DNA of 64,000 bases, from positions 905,514-969,513 of the forward strand of contig JAPDOI010000274.1 in the NCBI GenBank assembly GCA_029168955.1, in the 5' to 3' direction. Shown in pieces: positions 49,301 to 60,600 of this stretch; position 1 is the stretch's first letter, and every line of letters starts with the position of its first letter. A program made the translations under genes and the position numbers. The notes under the pieces were generated by a model that ran no database searches, was not told where the DNA came from, and saw nothing but the letters and a program-made list of their open reading frames with translations. The stretch comes from Aplectana chamaeleonis. Taxonomy: Eukaryota > Nematoda > Chromadorea > Rhabditida > Cosmocercidae.

Positions 49301-52300
49301 GTAGGAGTGTGCAGGACCGCAGTAGGGGTGTGCGGGATGTCATGGAATGTGTGCAGGACATCATGGAATGTGTGCAAGACCTCAGTAGGAATGTGCAGGA
49401 CATCATGGAATGTGTGCAGGACCTCAGTAGGAGTGTGCAGGACATCATGGAATGTGTGCAAGACCTCAGTAGGAATGTGCAGGACATCATGGAATGTGTG
49501 CAGGACCTCAGTAGGAGTGTGCAGGACATCATGGAATGTGTGCAAGACCTCAGTAGGAATGTGCAGGACATCATGGAATGTGTGCAAGACCTCAGTAGGA
49601 ATGTGCAGGACATCATGGAATGTGTGCAGGACCTCAGTAGGAGTGTGCAGGACATCATGGAATGTGTGCAAGACCTCAGTAGGAATGTGCAGGACATCAT
49701 GGAATGTGTGCAGGACCTCAGTAGGAGTGTGCAGGACATCATGGAATGTGTGCAAGACCTCAGTAGGAATGTGCAGGACATCATGGAATGTGTGCAGGAC
49801 CTCAGTAGGAGTGTGCAGGACATCATGGAATGTGTGCAAGAGCTCAGTAGGAATGTGCAGGACATCATGGAATGTGTGCAGGACCTCAGTAGGAGTGTGC
49901 AGGACATCATGGAATGTGTGCAAGACCTCGGTAGGAATGTGCAGGACATCATGGAATGTGTGCAGGACCTCAGTAGGAGTGTGCAGGACATCATGGAATG
50001 TGTGCAAGACCTCAGTAGGAATGTGCAGGACATCATGGAATGTGTGCAGGACCTCAGTAGGAGTGTGCAGGACATCATGGAATGTGTGCAAGACCTCAGT
50101 AGGAATGTGCAGGACATCATGGAATGTGTGCAAGACCTCAGTAGGAGTGTGCAGGACATCATGGAATGTGTGCAAGACCTCAGTAGGAATGTGCAGGACA
50201 TCATGGAATGTGTGCAGGACCTTAGTAGGAGTGTGCAGGACATCATGGAATGTGTGCAAGACCTCAGTAGGAAAGTGCAGGACATCATGGAATGTGTGCA
50301 AGACCTCAGTAGGAGTGTGCAGGACATCATGGAATGTGTGCAAGACCTCAGTAGGAATGTGCAGGACATCATGGAATGTATGCAGGACCTCAGTAGGAGT
50401 GTGCAGGACATCATGGAATGTGTGCAAGACCTCAGTAGGAATGTGCAGGACATCATGGAATGTGTGCAGGACCTCAGTAGGAGTGTGCAGGACATCATGG
50501 AATGTGTGCAGGACCTCAGTAGGAGTGTGCAGGACATCATGGAATGTGTGCAAGACCTCAGTAGGAATGTGCAGGACATCATGGAATGTGTGCAGGACCT
50601 CAGTAGGAGTGTGCAGGACATCATGGAATGTGTGCAAGACCTCAGTAGGAATGTGCAGGACATCATGGAATGTGTGCAGGACCTCAGTAGGAGTGTGCAG
50701 GACATCATGGAATGTGTGCAAGACCTCGGTAGGAATGTGCAGGACATCATGGAATGTGTGCAGGACCTCAGTAGGAGTGTGCAGGACATCATGGAATGTG
50801 TGCAAGACCTCAGTAGGAATGTGCAGGACATCATGGAATGTGTGCAGGACCTCAGTAGGAGTGTGCAGGACATCATGGAATGTGTGCAGGACCTCAGTAG
50901 GAGTGTGCAGGACATCATGGAATGTGTGCAAGACCTCAGTAGGAATGTGCAGGACATCATGGAATGTGTGCAGGACCTCAGTAGGAGTGTGCAGGACATC
51001 ATGGAATGTGTGCAAGACCTCAGTAGGAATGTGCAGGACATCATGGAATGTGTGCAGGACCTCAGTAGGAGTGTGCAGGACATCATGGAATGTGTGCAGG
51101 ACCTCAGTAGGAGTGTGCAGGACATCATGGAATGTGTGCAAGACCTCAGTAGGAATGTGCAGGACATCATGGAATGTGTGCAGGACCTCAGTAGGAGTGT
51201 GCAGGACATCATGGAATGTGTGCAAGAGCTCAGTAGGAATGTGCAGGACATCATGGAATGTGTGCAGGACCTCAGTAGGAGTGTGCAGGACCGCAGTAGG
51301 GGTGTGCGGGATGTCATGGAATGTGTGCAGGACATCATGGAATGTGTGCAAGACCTCAGTAGGAATGTGCAGGACATCATGGAATGTGTGCAGGACCTCA
51401 GTAGGAGTGTGCAGGACATCATGGAATGTGTGCAAGACCTCAGTAGGAATGTGCAGGACATCATGGAATGTGTGCAGGACCTCAGTAGGAGTGTGCAGGA
51501 CATCATGGAATGTGTGCAAGACCTCAGTAGGAATGTGCAGGACATCATGGAATGTGTGCAGGACCTCAGTAGGAGTGTGCAGGACATCATGGAATGTGTG
51601 CAAGACCTCAGTAGGAATGTGCAGGACATCATGGAATGTGTGCAGGACCTCAGTAGGAGTGTGCAGGACATCATGCAATGTGTGCAAGACCTCAGTAGGA
51701 ATGTGCAGGACATCATGGAATGTGTGCAGGACCTCAGTAGGAATGTGCAGGACATCATGGAATGTGTGCAAGACCTCAGTAGGAATGAGCAGGACATCAT
51801 GGAATGTGTGCAGGACCTCAGTAGGAGTGTGCAGGACATCATGGAATGTGTGCAAGACCTCAGTAGGAATGTGCAGGACATCATGGAATGTGTGCAGGGC
51901 CTCAGTAGGAATGTGCAGGACATCATGGAATGTGTGCAGGGCCTCAGTAGGAGTGTGCAGGACATCATGGAATGTGTGCAAGACCTCAGTAGGAATGTGC
52001 AGGACATCATGGAATGTGTGCAGGGCCTCAGTAGGAATGTGCAGGACATCATGGAATGTGTGCAGGGCCTCAGTAGGAGTGTGCAGGACATCATGGAATG
52101 TGTGCAAGACCTCAGTAGGAATGTGCAGGACATCATGGAATGTGTGCAGGACCTCAGTAGGAGTGTGCAGGACATCATGGAATGTGTGCAAGACCTCAGT
52201 AGGAATGTGCAGGACATCATGGAATGTGTGCAGGACCTCAGTAGGAGTGTGCAGGACATCATGGAATGTGTGCAAGACCTCAGTAGGAATGTGCAGGACA

Positions 52301-55300
52301 TCATGGAATGTGTGCAAGACCTCAGTAGGAATGTGCAGGACATCATGGAATGTGTGCAGGACCTCAGTAGGAGTGTGCAGGACATCATGGAATGTGTGCA
52401 AGACCTCAGTAGGAATGTGCAGGACATCATGGAATGTGTGCAGAACCTCAGTAGGAGTGTGCAGGACATCATGGAATGTGTGCAAGACCTCAGTAGGAAT
52501 GTGCAGGACATCACGGAATGTGTGCAGGACCTCAGTAGGAGTGTGCAGGACATCATGGAATGTGTGCAAGACCTCAGTAGGAATGTGCAGGACATCATGG
52601 AATGTGTGCACGACCTCAGTAGGAGTGTGCAGGACATCATGGAATGTGTGCAAGACCTCAGTAGGAATGTGCAGGACATCATGGAATGTGTGCAGGACCT
52701 CAGTAGGAGTGTGCAGGACATCATGGAATGTGTGCAAGACCTCAGTAGGAATGTGCAGGACATCATGGAATGTGTGCAGGACCTCAGTAGGAGTGTGCAG
52801 GACATCATGGAATGTGTGCAGGACCTCAGTAGGAATGTGTGCAGGACATCATGGAATGTGTGCAAGACCTCAGTAGGAATGTGCAGGACATCATGGAATG
52901 TGTGCAGGACCTCAGTAGGAGTGTGCAGGACATCATGGAATGTGTGCAAGAGCTCAGTAGGAATGTGCAGGACATCATGGAATGTGTGCAGGACCTCAGT
53001 AGGAGTGTGCAGGACCGCAGTAGGGGTGTGCGGGATGTCATGGAATGTGTGCAGGACATCATGGAATGTGTGCAAGACCTCAGTAGGAATGTGCAGGACA
53101 TCATGGAATGTGTGCAGGACCTCAGTAGGAGTGTGCAGGACATCATGGAATGTGTGCAAGACCTCAGTAGGAATGTGCAGGACATCATGGAATGTGTGCA
53201 GGGCCTCAGTAGGAGTGTGCAGGACATCATGGAATGTGTGCAAGACCTCAGTAGGAATGTGCAGGACATCATGGAATGTGTGCAGGACCTCAGTAGGAGT
53301 GTGCAGGACATCATGGAATGTGTGCAAGACCTCAGTAGGAATGTGCAGGACATCATGGAATGTGTGCAGGACCTCAGTAGGAGTGTGCAGGACATCATGG
53401 AATGTGTGCAAGACCTCAGTAGGAATGTGCAGGACATCATGGAATGTGTGCAGGACCTCAGTAGGAGTGTGCAGGACATCATGGAATGTGTGCAAGACCT
53501 CAGTAGGAATGTGCAGGACATCATGGAATGTGTGCAGGACCTCAGTAGGAATGTGCAGGACATCATGGAATGTGTGCAAGACCTCAGTAGAAATGTGCAG
53601 GACATCATGGAATGTGTGCAAGACCTCAGTAGGAATGTGCAGGACATCATGGAATGTGTGCAGGACCTCAGTAGGAGTGTGCAGGACATCATGGAATGTG
53701 TGCAAGACCTCAGTAGGAATGTGCAGGACATCACGGAATGTGTGCAGGACCTCAGTAGGAGTGTGCAGGACATCATGGAATGTGTGCAAGACCTCAGTAG
53801 GAATGTGCAGGACATCATGGAATGTGTGCACGACCTCAGTAGGAGTGTGCAGGACATCATGGAATGTGTGCAAGACCTCAGTAGGAATGTGCAGGACATC
53901 ATGGAATGTGTGCAGGACCTCAGTAGGAGTGTGCAGGACATCATGGAATGTGTGCAAGACCTCAGTAGGAATGTGCAGGACATCATGGAATGTGTGCAGG
54001 GCCTCAGTAGGAATGTGCAGGACATCATGGAATGTGTGCAGGGCCTCAGTAGGAGTGTGCAGGACATCATGGAATGTGTGCAAGACCTCAGTAGGAATGT
54101 GCAGGACATCATGGAATGTGTGCAGGACCTCAGTAGGAGTGTGCAGGACATCATGGAATGTGTGCAAGACCTCAGTAGGAATGTGCAGGACATCATGGAA
54201 TGTGTGCAGGACCTCAGTAGGAGTGTGCAGGACATCATGGAATGTGTGCAAGACCTCAGTAGGAATGTGCAGGACATCATGGAATGTGTGCAAGACCTCA
54301 GTAGGAGTGTGCAGGACATCATGGAATGTGTGCAAGACCTCAGTAGGAATGTGCAGGACATCATGGAATGTGTGCACGACCTCAGTAGGAGTGTGCAGGA
54401 CATCATGGAATGTGTGCAAGAGCTCAGTAGGAATGTGCAGGACATCATGGAATGTGTGCACGACCTCAGTAGGAGTGTGCAGGACATCATGGAATGTGTG
54501 CAAGACCTCAGTAGGAATGTGCAGGACATCATGGAATGTGTGCAGGACCTCAGTAGGAGTGTGCAGGACATCATGGAATGTGTGCAAGACCTCAGTAGGA
54601 ATGTGCAGGACATCATGGAATGTGTGCAGGACCTCAGTAGGAGTGTGCAGGACATCATGGAATGTGTGCAAGACCTCAGTAGGAATGTGCAGGACATCAT
54701 GGAATGTGTGCAAGACCTCAGTAGGAATGTGCAGGACATCATGGAATGTGTGCAGGACCTCAGTAGGAGTGTGCAGGACATCATGGAATGTGTGCAAGAC
54801 CTCAGTAGGAATGTGCAGGACATCATGGAATGTGTGCAAGACCTCAGTAGAAATGTGCAGGACATCATGGAATGTGTGCAAGACCTCAGTAGGAGTGTGC
54901 AGGACATCATGGAATGTGTGCAAGACCTCAGTAGGAATGTGCAGGACATCATGGAATGTGTGCAAGACCTCAGTAGGAATGTGCAGGACATCATGGAATG
55001 TGTGCAGGACCTCAGTAGGAGTGTGCAGGACATCATGGAATGTGTGCAAGACCTCAGTAGGAATGTGCAGGACATCATGGAATGTGTGCAGGACCTCAGT
55101 AGGAGTGTGCAGGACATCATGGAATGTGTGCAAGACCTCAGTAGGAATGTGCAGGACATCATGGAATGTGTGCAGGACCTCAGTAGGAGTGTGCAGGACA
55201 TCATGGAATGTGTGCAAGACCTCAGTAGGAATGTGCAGGACATCATGGAATGTGTGCAGGACCTCAGTAGGAGTGTGCAGGACATCATGGAATGTGTGCA

Positions 55301-55848
55301 GGACCTCAGTAGGAGTGTGCAGGACATCATGGAATGTGTGCAAGACCTCAGTGGGAATGTGCAGGACATCATGGAATGTGTGCAGGACCTCAGTAGGAGT
55401 GTGCAGGACATCATGGAATGTGTGCAAGACCTCAGTAGGAATGTGCAGGACATCATGGAATGTGTGCAGGACCTCAGTAGGAGTGTGCAGGACATCATGG
55501 AATGTGTGCAAGACCTCAGTAGGAATGTGCAGGACATCATGGAATGTGTGCAGGACCTCAGTAGGAGTGTGCAGGACATCATGGAATGTGTGCAAGACCT
55601 CAGTAGGAATGGGCAGGACATCATGGAATGTGTGCAGGACCTTAGTAGGAGTGTGCAGGACATCATGGAATGTGTGTAAGACCTCAGTATGAATGTGCAG
55701 GACATCATGGAATGTGTGCAGGACCTCAGTATGAGTGTGCAGGACATCATGGAATGTGTGCAAGACCTCAGTAGGAGTGTGCAGGACATCATGGAATGTG
55801 TGCAGGACCTCAGTAGGAGTGTGCAGGACGTCATATAATGTATGCGAC
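34356..55848 (-). repeat. Satellite block E, 21.5-kb array (about 510 units, 84-bp higher-order repeat)
   Basis: Every 21 bp begins GTGTGCAGGAC or GTGTGCAAGAC, followed alternately by ATCATGGAAT and CTCAGTAGGA-type decamers. Two linked forms of the second half alternate, CAAGACCTCAGTAGGAAT and CAGGACCTCAGTAGGAGT, giving an 84-bp higher-order unit. Occasional tandem doublings occur, as do rarer forms (CAGGGCCTC, CAAGAGCTC, CACGACCTC). A landmark CGCAGTAGGGGTGTGCGG recurs near 35103, 41108, 45622, 49318, 51292 and 53016. Only three length changes interrupt phase: one base lost near 37096, one lost near 43283, two gained near 52838. A C-to-T change makes a TAG at 40219. Two frames per strand are otherwise open, giving meaningless frames of thousands of codons. 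Confidence 0.97.
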
Positions 55849-56189
55849 CTTCAGGATGGGTCTGTGGAACGTCATGGGACGTGTGCAAGGCCTCACTTCA
55901 ATGTCCAGGACACCGTATACAAGTTATGCCTCCGAATCAGACGTCTCTGCCGGCGCAGACGAGCCAGATCAGCAAGAACCGGTGAACTTTGGCTAGAGCG
56001 ACTGATCCTGTACAATTGTGTCACTTTAAAACTCATTTCTTCAATTTCTCGACTTTTGAATTCAAAAAGTATCATCTGGTTCCGAGCCAGATGTACTCTG
56101 TTCACTCGCGCGCTTGTGCGGAGTGAGGGTAGAGACAGCGAGAAAGTGTGGGGAGAAGGAGACGCAGCGTACGCGCGCAGACGCACGCG
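55849..56189. other. Block E right flank
   Basis: Degenerate satellite to about 55915, then CAGGACACCGTATACAAG (shared with the block C edge) and 55950-56070 similar to 21460-21790. Next comes a purine-rich stretch ending in CGCAGACGCACGCG. It is mirrored at 57342-57682 with about 98% identity. Confidence 0.7.
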
Positions 56190-56763
56190 ATGAACGGAAA
56201 TAAATCACACTTCGGCACCGGGTTCAGTGCTTTTGCTGATGATATCAAAATTTATCATGAGGTTACTTCCCCTGGGGGCTGTGAATAATTACAACAATCA
56301 GTTAATGCTATCAACATGTGGTCTCATGATTGGGATCTGCCCCTGTCCAAGGAAAAAAACCAAAATTCTCCACCTCGGTGCAAACAATCATAACTTCAAT
56401 TATAACATTGAAGGGACTCCCATTGAGATTACTGATCAGATAACTGATCTTGGTTTCGTCATCACCGGGAGTCTTAGCTTCGATGCGCATTGTGAGGTCA
56501 CGTCGAGGAAGGCTACTGTTGCAGTAAATAAGATATTCAGAGCTTTGGCAACACGTGATCCATCTGTGCTTATAAGAGCCTACACCACCTACGTGAGGCC
56601 AATTCTTGAATATGGCACGCCGGTGTTTAATCCCTACAAAGTGAAGGACATCAACTGTTTGGAGAAAGTCCAAGGCAACTTCACAAGGAAATTGTTTATT
56701 AGGATGCATGGTTTCGTTTATGGCCGCATACCCGATTCCGTGCAGAGAAATGAGCTATTGTGA
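56190..56763 (+). pseudogene. CR1/jockey-type LINE reverse transcriptase fragment, left copy
   Basis: The reading begins GTGFSAFADDIKIY, with the FADD catalytic box of reverse transcriptase at 56232-56243. A TAA at 56286-56288 breaks the frame. The reading then continues QQSVNAINMWSHDWDLPLSK, and a frameshift in the A run 56353-56359 leads to KILHLGANNH. After that come DLGFVITGSLSFDAHC, TRDPSVLIRAYTTYVRPILE and NPYKVKDINCLEKVQ, the conserved region that follows the catalytic core in CR1/jockey LINEs. The N-terminal fingers, the endonuclease and the 3' end are missing, and the copy stops at the palindrome axis. The stop and frameshift make it inactive. Confidence 0.88.
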
Positions 56764-56771
56764 AATTGTGA
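56760..56771. repeat. Axis of the large palindrome (12-nt loop)
   Basis: GCAGAGAAATGAGCTATT ending at 56759 is the exact complement of the sequence starting at 56772. The loop is GTGAAATTGTGA. Mirror positions add to 113531 without an indel from here out to at least 56186/57345. Confidence 0.95.
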
Positions 56772-57341
56772 AATAGCTCATTTCTCTGCACGGAATCGGG
56801 TATGCGGCCATAAACGAAACCATGCATCCTAATAAACAATTTCCTTGTGAAGTTGCCTTGGACTTTCTCCAAACAGTTGATGTCCTACACTTTGTAGGGA
56901 TTAAACACCGGCGTGCCATATTCAAGAATTGGCCTCACGTAGGTGGTGTAGGCTCTTATAAGCACAGATGGATCACGTGTTGCCAAAGCTCTGAATATCT
57001 TATTTACTGCAAGAGTAGCCTTCCTCGACGTGACCTCACAATGCGCATCGAAGCTAAGACTCCCGGTGATGACGAAACCAAGATCAGTTATCTGATCAGT
57101 AATCTCAATGGGAGTCCCTTCAATGTTATAATTGAAGTTATGATTGTTTGCACCGAGGTGGAGAATTTTGGTTTTTTTCCTTGGACAGGGGCAGATCCCA
57201 ATCATGAGACCACATGTTGATAGCATTAACTGATTGTTGTAATTATTCACAGCCCCCAGGGGAAGTAACCTCATGATAAATTTTGATATCATCAGCAAAA
57301 GCACTGAACCCGGTGCCGAAGTGTGATTTATTTCCGTTCAT
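56772..57341 (-). pseudogene. CR1/jockey-type LINE reverse transcriptase fragment, right copy
   Basis: Mirror image of 56190-56763 with the same FADD box (57288-57299), the same internal stop and the same A-run frameshift. Known differences from the left copy are Val to Leu at 57011-57013 and Lys to a stop at 56885-56887 (NPYKV followed by TAG). Sharing the old stop and frameshift shows that the duplication, if real, came after the element decayed. Confidence 0.88.
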
Positions 57342-57682
57342 CGCGTGCGTCTGCGCGCGTACGCTGCGTCTCCTTCTCCCCACACTTTCTCGCTGTCTCT
57401 ACCCTCACTCCGCACAAGCGCGCGAGTGAACAGAGTACATCTGGCTCGGAACCAGATGATACTTTTTGAATTCAAAAGTCGAGAAATTGAAGAAATGAGT
57501 TTTAAGTATTGGGGACACAATTGTACAGGATCAGTCGCTCCAGCCAAAGTTCACCGGTTTCTTGCTGATCTGGCCTGTCTGCGCCGGCAGAGACGTCTGA
57601 TTCGGAGGCATAACTTGTATACGGTGTCCTGGACATTGAAGTGAGGCCTTGCACACGTCCCATGACGTTCCACAGACCCATC
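57342..57682. repeat. Right arm of the palindrome, non-satellite part
   Basis: Reverse complement of 55849-56189. It differs by about 5 nt near 57509-57516 (GTATTGGGGACAC versus GTGACAC on the mirrored strand), an extra base in a run near 57560, and a small change near 57575. Confidence 0.9.
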
Positions 57683-60600
57683 CTGAAGGTCGCATACATT
57701 ATATGACGTCCTGCACACTCCTACTGAGGTCCTGCACACATTCCATGATGTCCTGCACACTCTACTGAGGAAATCTTTGCACACATTCCATGATGTCTGC
57801 ACACTCATACTGGAGGTCCTGCACACATTCCCATGATGTCCCTGCACATTCATACTGAGGTCTTACACACATGTCCTCCATTCCGTGATGTCTCCCACAC
57901 TTCGTTCTCACATTCTGCCAAGGCCCCACATTCCATCCGGCAAGATGTCCTGCCCACTTTACTGCAGGAGGTCTCTGCACACATTCCATGATGACCTGCA
58001 CTTCCAGCATTCCTTTACTGAGGTCTTGCACACATTCCATGATGTCCTGCACGGTTAAATTCTCTTTACTGGGAGGTCTTGCACACATTCCATGATGTCC
58101 TGCACACTTCCTACTGAGGTCCTGCGCACATTCCATGATGTCCTGCACATTCCTACTGAGGTCTTGCACATTATTATCTCCATTCCGTGATGTCCTGCAC
58201 ACCTACTGAGGTCTTGCACACATTCCATGATGTCCTGCACATTCCATGTCCATGCACATCCCTTTGCACATTCCTACTGAGTCTTGCATTTCCGTGATGT
58301 CCTGCACATTCCTACTGAGGTCTTGCACACATTCCATGATGTCCTGCACACTCCTACTGAGGTCCTGCACACATTCCATGATGTCCTGCACATTCCTACT
58401 GAGGTCTTGCACACATTCCATGATGTCCTGCACATTTCTACTGAGGTCTTGCACACATTCCATGATGTCCTGCACATTCCTACTGAGGTCTTGCACACAT
58501 TCCATGATGTCCTGCACACTCCTACTGAGGTCCTGCACACATTCCATGATGTCCTGCACATTCCTACTGAGGTCTTGCACACATTCCATGATGTCCTGCA
58601 CACTTACTGAGGTCCTGCACACATTCCATGATGTCCTGCACATTCCTACTGAGGTCTTGCACACATTCCATGATGTCCTGCACACTCCTACTGAGGTCTT
58701 GCACACATTCCCATGATGTCCTGCACTACATCTCTACATTATGTCTCCTGCACACTCTACTGGTCCATGATGTCCTGCACACTCTACTGAGGTCTTGCAC
58801 ACATTCCATGATGTCATGCACATTCCTACTGAGCTCTTGCACACATTCCATGATGTCCTGCACATTCTACTGAGGTCTTGCACACATTCCATGATGTCCC
58901 TGCACACTCACTACTGAGGTCGTGCACACATTCCATGATGTCCTGCACATTCCTACTGAGCTCTTGCACACATTCCATGATGTCCTGCACACTCCTACTG
59001 AGGTCTTGCACACATTCCATGATGTTCTCCACACTCATACTGAGGTCTTACACACATTCCATGATGTCCTGCACACTCCTACTGAGTCTGCACACATTCC
59101 ACACTGTCCTGCACACTTCCTACTGAGGTCTTGCACACATTCCATGATGTCCTGCACATTCCTACTGAGGTCCTGCACACATTCCATGATGTCCTGCACA
59201 TTCCTACTGAGGTCCTGCACACATTCCATGATGTCCTGCACATTCCTACTGAGGTCTTGCACACATTCCATGCTGTCCTGCACATTCCTACCTACCTCTT
59301 GCACACATTCCATGATGTCCTGCACATTCCTACTGAGTCCTGCACACATTCCATGATGTCCTGCGTTTCCTGAGGTCCTACTGGTCACGCACATTCCATG
59401 ATGCCCTGCACATTCCTACTGAGCTCTTGCACAAATTCCATGATGTCCTGCTCACTCCTTCTGAGGTCCTGCACACATTCCATGGTGTCCTGCCCACTCC
59501 TACTGAGGTCTTGCGCACACTCCATGATGTCCTGCACATTCCTACAGAGGTCATGCACACATTCCAAGATGTCCTGCACACTCCAACTGAGGTCCTGCAC
59601 ACATTCCATGATGTCCTGCACATCTCCTACTGAGGTCTTGCACACATTCCATGATGTCCTGCACACTCCTACTGAGGTCCTGCACATTCCATGATGTCCT
59701 GCACACATTCCATGATGTCCTGCACACTCCTACTGAGGTCTTGCATTCCATGATGTCCTGCACATTCCTACTGAGTGTCTTGCACACATTCCATGATGTC
59801 CTGCACATTCCTACTGAGTCTTACACACATTTCATGATGTCCTGCACATCTACAGGTCCCTTGCACACTACTGGTCTGCACATTCCTGCTGATGTCCTGC
59901 ACACATTCCATGATGTCCTGCACACATTCCATGACATCCCGCACACCCCTACTGAGGTCGTGCACACATTCCATGATGTCCTGCACATTCCTACTGAGCT
60001 CTTGCACACATTCCATGATGTCCTGCACACTCCTACTGAGGTCGTGCACACATTCCATGATGTCCTGCACATTCCTACTGAGGTCTTGCACACATTCCAT
60101 GATGTCCTGCACATTCCTACTGAGGTCTTGCACACATTCCATGATGTCCTGCACTCCTACTGAGGTCCTGCACACATTCCATGATGTCTGCACGTTCCTA
60201 CTGAGGTCTTGCACACATTCCATGATGTCCTGCACATTCCTCCTACTGAGGTCCTGCACACATTCCATGATGTCCTGCACATCTCTACTGAGGTCTTGCA
60301 CACATTCCATGATGTCCTGCACATTCCTACTGAGTCTTGCACACATTCCATGATGTCCTGCACATTCACACCTACTGAGTCCTGCACACATTCCATGATG
60401 TCCTGCACATTCTACTGAGGTCTTGCACACATTCCATGATGTCCTGCACACATTCCTACTGCGGTCCTGCACACTCCTACTGAGGTCCTGCACATTCCAT
60501 GATGTCCTGCACACTCCTACTGAGGTCCTGCACACATTCCATGATGTCCTGCACACATTCCTACTGAGGTCTTGCACACATTCCATGATGTCCTGCACAT

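Noticed and set aside
34356..55848. Telomeric or subtelomeric simple repeat
   Set aside because: No TTAGGC-type or other short telomere repeat is present; the unit is a complex 42-mer.
34322..55888. Open reading frames of up to about 5200 codons across block E, and similar ones in A, B, C, D and F
   Set aside because: The 42-bp unit is a multiple of three with no stop in two frames per strand, so frames stay open on both strands at once. Variants show no preference for one frame, and the third frame is closed in every unit by TAG or TGA.
56311..56709. 132-codon frame antisense to the reverse transcriptase fragment (mirrored at 56822-57220)
   Set aside because: It is the complement of the recognisable RT reading, which has conserved motifs; the antisense frame has none.
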